A stretch of DNA of 25,999 bases from JABDJL01 sp047614505. GTDB lineage: Bacteria > Pseudomonadota > Gammaproteobacteria > Xanthomonadales > SZUA-36. A model generated the notes under the pieces. The model made no database searches. It saw only the letters and a list, made by a program, of their open reading frames with translations, and was not told the origin of the DNA. The position numbers and the translations under genes were made by a program. The stretch spans positions 1 through 25,999 of the forward strand of contig JBLHGQ010000028.1 in assembly GCA_047614505.1 (NCBI GenBank), read 5' to 3'. Of the stretch, positions 1-6,720 are shown piece by piece; position 1 is the first letter of the stretch, and each line of letters begins with the position of its first letter.

Positions 1-12
1 TGCAATTCTCGC

Positions 13-762
13 TCAAACCCCACGATGCCGCCCTCTGATGCTAAATGTCGATTCAAATACACGACGTATCCGGCCGTCATCAGGGCCTGGAATTGATTGA
101 TCAAGCACTTGATAGTTAGTGTTTGTACCTGCATCCACGGGGTTCGTCGTGGTCAATAGTATGGCAAGCCGGATGGCGAGAACGTTTCTCTCATCCAACC
201 ACTTGCCTGCAGTTACCCAGCGATCAGCATCGCCATCCAAATCGGAATCTTCTGCGTAAAGCATCTGAAATGCTTCTACGTTTTCTATCAGGCCGAGATT
301 GTTGATCTGAGTGGTCAGTTGCATGGAACCTGGGCCATAGCGACATGTTTGAGCCAGGTTTCCACTGCCGTTGACCGAGAACCGGGTTTCACGAAGGTGG
401 AATGCTGGCTTCGCATTTGTACCTAATGTGGGGTTAGGGTTTTCAAAACAATTACTGTCCGACCAACGTCTGACAATGACCGAATCGCTTGTTGCGCTCA
501 CAGCGTCTATCGAATCAATTGCCCAATCTGCCGAGCTAATCCATGGTTGTTGTTGATAACCAGCTGATTCAATTTCTGATTGCATGGTATTAATCGCAAA
601 CCGGGCGTTTTCCTGCAGTGCACCCAGGCTCTGCTGAAGTTGGTAACTGGAACTGGCAGCAATTACCAGTTGTACAATTGCAGTGGTGAAAACTGCTGCG
701 ATGGACAACCCGATCATCAATTCGATGAGGGTAAAACCCTTGTTTTTTCTACATGAATTCAT
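13..762 (-). CDS. pilW: Type IV pilus minor pilin, PilW-like
   Basis: A 249-residue minor pilin-like protein that probably joins the pilus-tip priming complex in the inner membrane and periplasm. The N-terminus has a short positively charged leader and the type III prepilin signal GFTLIELMIGLS: cleavage by PilD is expected after Gly9, giving mature Phe1 and Glu5, followed by a hydrophobic helix to about residue 35. The rest is a soluble, Ser/Thr/Asn-rich pilin-like domain typical of PilW in length. The ATG start overlaps the pilV stop as ATGA, which supports both the start and translational coupling. pilX, pilY1 and pilE would be expected downstream, beyond the left edge. The prepilin motif is seen directly; the PilW assignment rests on its position after pilV and on length. 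Confidence 0.88.
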   Translation of the reverse strand: MNSCRKNKGFTLIELMIGLSIAAVFTTAIVQLVIAASSSYQLQQSLGALQENARFAINTMQSEIESAGYQQQPWISSADWAIDSIDAVSATSDSVIVRRWSDSNCFENPNPTLGTNAKPAFHLRETRFSVNGSGNLAQTCRYGPGSMQLTTQINNLGLIENVEAFQMLYAEDSDLDGDADRWVTAGKWLDERNVLAIRLAILLTTTNPVDAGTNTNYQVLDQSIPGPDDGRIRRVFESTFSIRGRHRGV

Positions 763-1238
763 CTGCCTACAATTTTGACTAATCGCCCGTCAGATCCTTT
801 TGGATTGGCGCCAGGCTGCCAGAAGATTTTGACTACTATTAGTGTGCCGCCATCACATTCCGGATTATCTGCGTTTCCGTCAAATGGACTTCCGTCCAGG
901 CACACCACACCTCTACCAAGAGGCAGGCGGTTTTCAACTTCCTGTTGCCAGGTGCTCAAATTCGCCTGTGAAAACTGGACTGCACTGCAATAGTTATGCT
1001 CATCGCAGTTGGTAATTGTCAGTGGTGGTGATTGCAGGAAGACCTGTCTCGTTGATGGTGAGATTTCCTGCATGGAAACCATGCTGTCGGCCAGCATTGA
1101 GGCGGTGGTTTTTTGTACGGATTGCGAGGTGCCGGATACAGAAGTAAAGAGCAGGGCGGCGAGGCCCGCTAATCCGGAACTCATAATTGCTCCGGTTATA
1201 AGAACTTCGAGCAGGCTAAATCCGCCTTGAAAACCCAT
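759..1238 (-). CDS. pilV: Type IV pilus minor pilin, PilV-like
   Basis: A minor pilin-like protein, probably part of the tip complex that starts pilus assembly. The prepilin motif GGFSLLEVLITG is clear: PilD would cut between the second Gly and Phe, leaving Glu at mature position 5, followed by a hydrophobic helix. I chose the ATG at 1238 (159 residues, leader MGFQGG) because a six-residue leader is normal for this family. A GTG at 1280 gives a 14-residue longer leader and cannot be excluded. The C-terminal part has several cysteines (NCDEHNYC, and later CLDG and ECDGG) that could form disulfides in the periplasm. It overlaps pilW by four bases. No fimT/gspH gene lies upstream; the tRNA gene occupies that side. 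Confidence 0.85.
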   Translation of the reverse strand: MGFQGGFSLLEVLITGAIMSSGLAGLAALLFTSVSGTSQSVQKTTASMLADSMVSMQEISPSTRQVFLQSPPLTITNCDEHNYCSAVQFSQANLSTWQQEVENRLPLGRGVVCLDGSPFDGNADNPECDGGTLIVVKIFWQPGANPKGSDGRLVKIVGR

Positions 1239-1419
1239 CTGGCGAAACCTGAAATCAACACAAATGCTTTTAGCTAACACGACAATGATCCGAGTTTGAC
1301 AATGAAGCGTCAGTTTCCCTATTCAGTGCCGCGGGCGATACCGCAAATCACCTCGAATGATGAAGTCAATTTCGGATTATTGATGTGGGAAATTATTCGG
1401 CCCCAATGAGGCTCTTATG

Positions 1420-1448
1420 TTGTTGAAGCAGTGTGATTTGAATATACT
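1420..1448 (+). promoter_or_regulatory. Probable sigma-70 promoter of the tRNA-Thr gene
   Basis: TTGTTG (1420-1425) and TATACT (1443-1448) are separated by 17 bases and end 15 bases before the tRNA. The following bases GCGACC are GC-rich, as in the discriminator of stable-RNA promoters under stringent control. Read by eye; no transcription data. Confidence 0.5.
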
Positions 1449-1463
1449 TTGCGACCTTCCAAT

Positions 1464-1539
1464 GCCGGCATAGCTCAGTTGGTAGAGCGGCGCATTCGTA
1501 ATGCGTAGGTCAGAAGTTCGAATCTTCTTGTCGGCACCA
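1464..1539 (+). tRNA. tRNA-Thr (anticodon CGT)
   Basis: A complete 76-base cloverleaf with an encoded 3' CCA. The acceptor stem pairs GCCGGCA with TGTCGGC (one G-T pair), the D stem pairs GCTC with GAGC, the anticodon stem pairs GCGCA with TGCGT around loop TTCGTAA, and the T stem pairs AGAAG with CTTCT around TTCGAAT. The anticodon CGT at 1497-1499 reads ACG (threonine). The T arm, acceptor end and nine bases beyond are repeated perfectly at 3778-3818, where the rest of the tRNA is degenerate. This copy has all stems intact and should be the functional one. Confidence 0.95.
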
Positions 1540-1548
1540 ATAAAAACA
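1508..1548 (+). repeat. 41-bp direct repeat, copy 1 (tRNA-Thr 3' end)
   Basis: These 41 bases, from the end of the variable loop through the T arm, CCA and nine further bases, are identical to 3778-3818, exactly 2270 bases downstream. A repeated tRNA 3' end is the usual footprint of site-specific integration, but no integrase lies between the copies. The upstream 37 bases also align to the second copy without gaps at about 73% identity, which favours a duplicated tRNA over a simple attachment site. Confidence 0.9.
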
Positions 1549-1755
1549 GCAGGTTATCTTTTTTCAATGTATCGTTAAATCCATTGATTATGCATGGGTT
1601 ATGCATAACGTGAGAATTCTTGATGTTTTCGTTTTAAGAACGCCCTGGCAGCAAGGGGAAGGGGAGAGCCTGCCAGGACGTGTATCTATCCTACTTAATG
1701 CTTCGGCTGCCGTCAGATGCCGTAGCGGCAGGGAGTTGGGTGATGCAGAAATATT

Positions 1756-1921
1756 TGGGGTCAGAGTAAGAATTCTGGATTTTAGGGAGCGGGGTTTTGT
1801 TTTTTGGGCCCCTTTTCAAGTGAAACGGCCATTGGCCGATCAGATGCTCAATTTCAATTAGTAGGGCCGGATACATTTTCTAGAAAGCGCATTACCGAAT
1901 TAATTGTATCCGGCCCCATAA
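1756..1921. repeat. REP/MITE-like palindromic element beside hipA
   Basis: A non-coding stretch bounded by similar inverted termini: TGGGGTCAGAGTAAGAATT begins at about 1756, and the reverse complement of the right end (1899-1918) reads TGGGGCCGGATACAATTAAT. Inside the right part is a perfect 12-bp inverted repeat, GGGCCGGATACA at 1864-1875 and its complement at 1905-1916, separated by 29 bases. GGGGTC-type termini of this kind are familiar from REP-like elements mobilised by Y1 (RAYT) transposases, but no such gene is present. The structure is seen directly; the mobile nature is inferred. An 86-codon frame on the plus strand across this stretch looks spurious. Confidence 0.5.
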
Positions 1922-1927
1922 GTTACT

Positions 1928-3172
1928 TCAGAGTCTGACTTTAGCAAGTGCCGCAGCAACCAGTTTAGTTGATTGACGGCTTGTGCCATACGAGTTCGCA
2001 AATATTTCCCATTTGCTTATGGCTTCCTGGGTGCGTTCAAGCACTTTGGAAATCTCCGGTTTTCTCAGATCTGCTTTCTTACCCAGTTCAATTAAGTGGT
2101 TGCGGGTGATGTTTTTACCATTCCCAAGTACCGAACTTGAATGCTCCCCTCCCGGACCAAATGACCAAGTCAGATCGTATGCTGGCGCCATACGCCATGC
2201 CCCATTGTGTTCCATCAAAAAACTGAATTGCCGGGCATGATCATCGCGGTTGTGGGCAAGCACATTAAAGACCGCGAGCTTAAACATGGCTTTGCATTCC
2301 CGCTGATCACGGGTGATATTGCGTGTCAGCATGATGAGATCTGCATAGTCCAGTGCTGGTATGCGAATGTCGGTATATAAAAGCCCGCTGGCCGACTGAA
2401 CATGCACGCGGTTCGTACCCTTCCTGTCAAACCGGCGGGTGGCGAAGTAGGACTTTCCCTCGCTCCCTTCCAGTAGTTTGGTTTCCGGCATTATCACGCC
2501 GGCCTCCTTTGCCATATCGGCATAAGCCATTTCAATAGCTGCAATATCGCTCGGGTCATTATGGCCGGGGAATTTAACCAGGTAATGCTCATACCCGTCA
2601 GCCGTTTCATCGGTCCCATGCACAGCATGGCCATCTTCATTAAGGGCAACCAGTGCTTTCGGGCGTGCACCACCAGGAGACCCGCCAACTTGCCCCAAAG
2701 CTAAAAGCACTTCACTGATATCGCCCTCAAGTACGCTTCTGGCATCGGTGGCAAGTTGGTCTAAATCAAGATCTTCCTTACCGGGTTCCCAGATTTCAGT
2801 GGTCGGCGCATAGCACAACGCACCAATCCCGTTACTGCCCACACACGCCAGACGATCAAGAGGTGTAAGTGTGGAAGGTTCAACACCAAGTTGACGGGCC
2901 CGGCGGTCAACGAGTAAGCGCCCCCACCCGTCGGGCAGGCTATCGTTAAATATTCCGTGTAAGCCTTCAAAAACATTCGTGTCATAAGGACGTTGCAAAC
3001 CGGCAACTGTTTTATGGTGGACAGGGGAGAGATCAAGCCCGGTTTTCAAAAATGCCGGGGCATATTCCAGATAGGCAATATGGTCACGATAAGCAAGTCT
3101 ACCGACAGGCTGAATATCATCGGTATCCCAGTGAAGTGATACATGCAGCGGTGTTCCGGATGCGACTTTCAC
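1928..3172 (-). CDS. hipA: HipA-type serine/threonine kinase toxin
   Basis: A 414-residue HipA family protein, full length. Known HipA toxins phosphorylate translation-related targets such as glutamyl-tRNA synthetase and cause growth arrest or persistence; the target of this subfamily is unknown. The N-terminal HipA domain spans about residues 5-110. The kinase core has the flexible P-loop with GGSPGGARPKA at 163-173 (Ser165 is the likely autophosphorylation site), the catalytic motif HNRDDHARQ at 307-315 and the metal-binding YD at 332-333. By my reading the usual metal-ligand Asn five residues after the catalytic Asp is Gln315. The start is GTG, overlapping the antitoxin stop as GTGA, so the two are translationally coupled in the usual antitoxin-first order. 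Confidence 0.9.
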   Translation of the reverse strand: MKVASGTPLHVSLHWDTDDIQPVGRLAYRDHIAYLEYAPAFLKTGLDLSPVHHKTVAGLQRPYDTNVFEGLHGIFNDSLPDGWGRLLVDRRARQLGVEPSTLTPLDRLACVGSNGIGALCYAPTTEIWEPGKEDLDLDQLATDARSVLEGDISEVLLALGQVGGSPGGARPKALVALNEDGHAVHGTDETADGYEHYLVKFPGHNDPSDIAAIEMAYADMAKEAGVIMPETKLLEGSEGKSYFATRRFDRKGTNRVHVQSASGLLYTDIRIPALDYADLIMLTRNITRDQRECKAMFKLAVFNVLAHNRDDHARQFSFLMEHNGAWRMAPAYDLTWSFGPGGEHSSSVLGNGKNITRNHLIELGKKADLRKPEISKVLERTQEAISKWEIFANSYGTSRQSTKLVAAALAKVRL

Positions 3173-3471
3173 TTAATGCGTCCCCGTTTCGGCTTCTTTT
3201 CACTTTGAAGAATTTCGTCGAGGGTCTCAAATGGCTGTTCGAGCAACAAATTTTCTAAAGCCGCTTCATCTTTTAGGCTTAAAACAAGGCGAATGAAGGA
3301 AACCAAAGCAATTTGACCTGTATGTTCAAATTTTTTCAGTGTACCCAAGGCTACACCACTACGGCGCGCCAACCCTTCCAGGCTAAGGTTTTGCGCTAAT
3401 CTACGACCTCTCACGCGGACCGCCATCTCTACTGCTATGTCTTGTGAAGACATTAATTTAAAAGATATCAT
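3169..3471 (-). CDS. hipB: HipB-like XRE-family antitoxin
   Basis: A small helix-turn-helix protein of about 100 residues that should neutralise HipA and repress its own operon. The HTH lies in the first two thirds: RGRRLAQNLSLEGLARRSGV followed by recognition-helix residues GTLKKFEHTG. This is the XRE/Cro pattern, with Arg/Gly-rich and hydrophobic positions as expected. The C-terminal tail is basic (KKPKRGRIK). I chose the ATG at 3471. A TTG at 3498 adds nine residues, and the ATG at 3453 removes six; none has a strong ribosome-binding site. The gene is immediately upstream of hipA and shares a GTGA overlap. Confidence 0.82.
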   Translation of the reverse strand: MISFKLMSSQDIAVEMAVRVRGRRLAQNLSLEGLARRSGVALGTLKKFEHTGQIALVSFIRLVLSLKDEAALENLLLEQPFETLDEILQSEKKPKRGRIK

Positions 3472-3517
3472 AGTATCCACTATCGTTAAAATTTCCAATT
3501 AATAGATTCTATCATAG
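3466..3517 (-). promoter_or_regulatory. Possible HipB operator region
   Basis: The octamer CTATGATA (minus strand) occurs twice, at 3466-3473 and 3510-3517, 44 bp apart, about four helical turns. The second copy touches a short palindrome, ATAGA-T-TCTAT, at 3502-3512. Paired sites upstream of an XRE antitoxin gene would suit autoregulation. This is inference from position and symmetry only. Confidence 0.3.
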
Positions 3518-3530
3518 CTGTTATTAATAA

Positions 3531-3549
3531 AGGGTCCGGATTCGTTTTC
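3531..3549 (+). repeat. CCGGATAC-type repeat, right flank of hipBA
   Basis: AGGGTCCGGATTCGTTTTC resembles AGGGCCGGATACATTTTC at 1863-1880 and, inverted, the arm at 1905-1917. Similar motifs therefore lie just outside both ends of the hipBA pair, as expected for a small cassette with terminal repeats. The similarity is imperfect and short. Confidence 0.4.
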
Positions 3550-3593
3550 CGATCAAAGGGACATCTTAGATTGATCAATTCCTCCATCGGTTT

Positions 3594-3707
3594 TTAATGC
3601 GAATTTCACGTTTCCCCAATCTGGTCTGACTAAGCTAAGAACACATATGCCTGTCCGATTGCGCACCAGTCTGGTTTAGCCAGCCTTCACAAAGGATTTT
3701 CTGAATG
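3594..3707 (+). repeat. Decayed copy of the OmpA-gene leader
   Basis: These 114 bases align almost end to end with 6606-6720, the promoter/leader and start codon of the OmpA-family lipoprotein gene, at roughly three-quarters identity by eye. Shared blocks include TTAATGCGA, TGTCCGATT, CCAGCC and the ribosome-binding and start segment AAAGGA..TTCTGAATG. In this copy the ATG (3705-3707) is followed at once by TAA, so no protein can be made from it. It is a relic of a duplicated 5' region, not a working gene start. Confidence 0.75.
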
Positions 3708-3733
3708 TAAGAACGGCGAGACCTAAGAATGGC

Positions 3734-3809
3734 ATTAAGTTAGCCCAGTTGATTGAGCAATGCATTGGCAATGAGTTGGTCAGAAGTTCGAATCTTCTTG
3801 TCGGCACCA
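3734..3809 (+). pseudogene. Degenerate tRNA-Thr copy
   Basis: A tRNA-shaped sequence exactly 2270 bases downstream of the functional tRNA-Thr. Bases 3741-3777 align without gaps to 1471-1507 with 27 of 37 identical, and 3778-3809 are identical to the tRNA 3' end including CCA. The anticodon position reads GGC rather than CGT, the D stem has one mismatch, the anticodon stem has one mismatch, and the 5' acceptor strand no longer pairs with TGTCGGC. It should not fold into a working tRNA. The contrast between a perfect 3' end and a decayed 5' part suggests gene conversion, or selection on the 3' end as a recombination site. Confidence 0.7.
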
Positions 3810-3818
3810 ATAAAAACA
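3778..3818 (+). repeat. 41-bp direct repeat, copy 2
   Basis: Identical to 1508-1548. Weaker similarity continues about ten bases further (GTTAT.TT in both). Together the copies bracket the hipBA pair, the palindromic element and the leader relic. The rest of the gap up to 3995 holds a 6-bp hairpin (GACACA at 3880-3885 with TGTGTC at 3898-3903) without a T-run, and nothing else that I recognise. Confidence 0.9.
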
Positions 3819-3995
3819 ATTAGTTATGTTGCGTATTCCCTCATTACCTCTTCCAAAATTTTCTAAAAGGCAGTACCAAGACACATCAATTACACTGTGT
3901 GTCACCAAAAATTAACTCCTGAACCGATGGACCAGAGGCATTGATCGCGCCTCAACGGGATATCAGACCGGAATCTTCAAATAAAGCAGGAAATT

Positions 3996-6434
3996 ATGGC
4001 AGGATCAAGCAACAAGAAAACTGCATTTTACGCCGCCGTTTTCCTCATATCCGGCCTTGTAATGTCGATGCAGATATTACAATCCTGAATTTTTTCTGTA
4101 ACCAGTTGGTATCACCTTTCATTCCTTGTCATCAGCATCGCCATGTTTGGTCTGACAATCGGCGCACTGAAAGTAAACCGAGGTGATGAACAGGACCAAC
4201 GTAAGAATTACAATTCCATTGCTTGTAGAGCATCGCTGAATTGCGGGATTAGTCTGCTTTTCTCCCTGCTGGTGCAGCTTTTCATCCCTCTGGTGTTCAG
4301 CAACCAGGTTTATACCATTCTGGTTCTTCCCGTTATCGCTTTGGCGACCAGCCTGCCTTATTATTACGCAGGCATAGTGATTTCGATCTCATTGACGAGA
4401 TCGCCATACCCCATCGGCAAAGTGTATGGAATTGACCTGTTGGGCGCAGCGACCGGATGTCTCGGGGCGCTTGTTTTGATGAAGGCGATCGACACCCCAT
4501 CTGGTGTTCTGCTGCTTGGTGCCGTCGCTGCATTGTCGTCCTATTTATTCCTCCGAGCATCCGAAACTAGTCTGCCAGTAAAACCACTCATCGTACTGGC
4601 AGGAATCTCACTCATTCTGGTTGTGCTCAATACGACACGCTCCACACCATTTCTTTACCCCTTTTGGGTAAAGGGTCATTTCGTCGATTCCAAGTACATT
4701 GAATACGAAAAATGGAACACGATATCGCGGGTCACCGTTTATCAGGAAGAGGCCGATATAAAACCATTTCTTTGGGGCGCATCCCCAAATCTGCCTTCAG
4801 ATCTGACCGCGACACACAAGTATCTGACGATCGACGGCGATGCCCTCACTCCCATCACTCGTGTTGACCCGGAACATTTGGAAGTACATAGCTACCTGGA
4901 CTACGACGTGGTCAATCTGGCGTATGCGCTTCCCGAGTTGGAGAGCGTCGCAATTATCGGCGTCGGTGGCGGTCGCGACTTGTTATCCGCCAAGTATTTT
5001 GGCCTTGAATCTGTTGTCGCACTAGACATCAATCCCATTCAGATCAGTCTGTTGAAGACCCACCCGGACTACACCAATTACACCAACCTACATGACTTGC
5101 CAGGTGTTGAACTCATAAACAATGAGGCCCGAAGCTGGTTCCGCCAGAACCAGAGAAAGTTTGACCTCGTTCAAATGAGCCTGATTGACACATGGGCCGC
5201 CACAGGTGCTGGGGCGTTTGCCTTGTCGGAGAATGGGTTGTACACAACCGAGGCCTGGAACATTTTCTTAAACGATGTTTCCGACAATGGAGTATTCACC
5301 GTCAGTCGCTGGTATCAAGAAGGCGCGACGAATGAAACCGCGCGACTCTTGAGTTTGACTATGGCTGCGCTTTTTTCTCATGGCATCACCGATACCCGGC
5401 AGCATATCTTACTTGCCAGTTCGGGAAACATAGCCACCCTTGTGATGTCCGTCCAACCCTTTACCAATGAGCAATTGGATGCACTTCATAAGCGGGCGAG
5501 TGATAAATCATTTCAAATTCTGGCTTCGCCCAGGATGGTCAAAGCAAAAGGAATTCTTGATGAGTTCCTGAAACTGGATAACCTTGCCAGCTTATCTGAA
5601 TACACCGATACACTTCCGCATTATGATCTGTCTCCGCCAACGGACATGCGGCCATTCTTTTTTAACCAGGTGCGGATCAGTGACCCGATCAATATCTTGA
5701 AGCTTGTCACATCTGGCGATTTAAGTTCATTCCTTGGGCACGCCAAGGCGACCATGAACCTTTTTATTATTATTATTTTTTCTGCCCTGATGGTCGTAGG
5801 GGTCATCGTCATGCCGCTGCGAAAAACCGTCAGGAACATACCCACATCACTGTTGTTGGGAGGTACATGCTATTTCCTGCTCATCGGATTTGGTTTCATG
5901 CTGATAGAGGTTTCACTTTTACAGGCGCTGGGAATATTCCTGGGCCACCCGATCTACGGATTGAGTATCGTGCTATTTAGTCTGATTCTGTCCACTGGAA
6001 TTGGCAGTCTGCTTTCCGACAAATGGCCCCTTATGCAGGTAAAGTCACAGCTTGTCTGGAGCCTTGCCGCCGGGGCATATGCGGTCATCCTGTCTTTCCT
6101 GATGAAGGAAGCCTTTACAACATTTGCAGAAGTGTCAATATTGGCTCGTGCAAGCATCAGCGTCATAATGATTCTGCCTTGCGGGCTGCTGCTGGGATAT
6201 GGATTTCCAACTGGCCTTACGCTGGTAAAAAGACTGGACAGTAAATCAACTGCCTGGTTTTGGGGAATTAACGGAGCTGCCGGTGTTCTTGCCAGTTCGC
6301 TTGCCATCGCATTAAATATCAGTATGGGGCTGGATAAAACCATGATCATGGGCGGCCTTTGTTATGCCTTGCTTGTCTTTCCACTCTTAATCTTTGTCCA
6401 AGAAGATAACAGAAGAAAATTGGACGCCCACTGA
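3996..6434 (+). pseudogene. Fused membrane / spermidine-synthase-like protein, interrupted by TGA
   Basis: The natural start is ATG 3996, preceded by AGGA with good spacing; reading is in frame through codon 30 (ending MQILQS), hits TGA at 4086-4088, then continues IFSVTSWYHLSFL and stays open to 6434. Without the stop the product would be 812 residues: N-terminal membrane helices (about 10-220), a spermidine-synthase-like Rossmann domain with the SAM-loop GVGGGRDLLSA near residue 320 and LDIN after it, then more membrane helices from about 540. Such fused proteins are widespread and mostly uncharacterised. An Arg codon (CGA) is the likely ancestral state. Internal initiation at ATG 4143 could still give 763 residues lacking the first helices. 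A sequencing error or readthrough are alternatives. Confidence 0.8.
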
Positions 6435-6605
6435 AAACCGCATGCAAAACCAGATACCTACATTCCAAATATCAGGTTCCCACGAGTAACCCAAACCCAG
6501 GTGTGTCTGTTTTGTTGGTGTGGCAGAAGGGTGGTGGTCATTCTTGTCGGCGTCAGTTGATATTGAGAATGCATAGGTTTTCCGGGTGGATTTGTTCATC
6601 AAAAC
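6435..6605. other. Non-coding gap with a possible tRNA-like relic
   Basis: No gene is supported here. Around 6534-6575 two pieces recall the pseudo-tRNA: GGTCATTCTTGTCGGCGTCA resembles its 3' end with about ten bases missing, and CAGTTGATATTGAGAATGCAT resembles its D-arm/anticodon part CAGTTGATTGAGCAATGCAT. The order of the pieces is 3' end then 5' part, so if real they would come from two neighbouring relics. This may be chance. Confidence 0.25.
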
Positions 6606-6720
6606 TTAATGCGATATTCAAGTTTCTCCAGCTTGGTTTGGCTAAAATATGAGCATATTTTCTTGTCCGATTACCTGCTTGTCTAAATTTACCAGCCTCT
6701 AAGAAAGGAATTTCTGAATG
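6606..6720 (+). promoter_or_regulatory. Leader of the OmpA-family gene (duplicated upstream)
   Basis: The 115 bases before and including the start codon are the intact counterpart of the relic at 3594-3707. The strong ribosome-binding site AAGGAA lies eight bases before ATG 6718. Conserved blocks away from it (TTAATGCGA, TGTCCGATT) may be promoter or 5' UTR elements; I could not place a convincing -35/-10 pair. Confidence 0.55.

Noticed and set aside
1601..1861. 86-codon plus-strand frame after the tRNA
   Set aside because: No recognisable domain or ribosome-binding site, and it runs through the palindromic repeat element.
1464..3818. Integrative element (phage or genomic island) at tRNA-Thr
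   Set aside because: The repeated tRNA end suggests it, but there is no integrase, excisionase or phage gene, and the distal copy keeps a full-length degenerate tRNA.
4086..4088. TGA as a selenocysteine codon
   Set aside because: No SECIS-like hairpin is evident just downstream, the position is in a membrane-helix loop where Arg is plausible, and the family is not a known selenoprotein family.
3941..4186. 81-codon plus-strand frame overlapping the start of the spermidine-synthase-like gene
   Set aside because: It lies out of frame over the true N-terminus of the interrupted gene, which has a good ribosome-binding site and matching membrane-helix sequence.
5760..5782. TTA/ATT microsatellite as a phase-variation tract
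   Set aside because: It is a triplet repeat encoding an isoleucine run inside a membrane helix, so length changes would not shift the frame.
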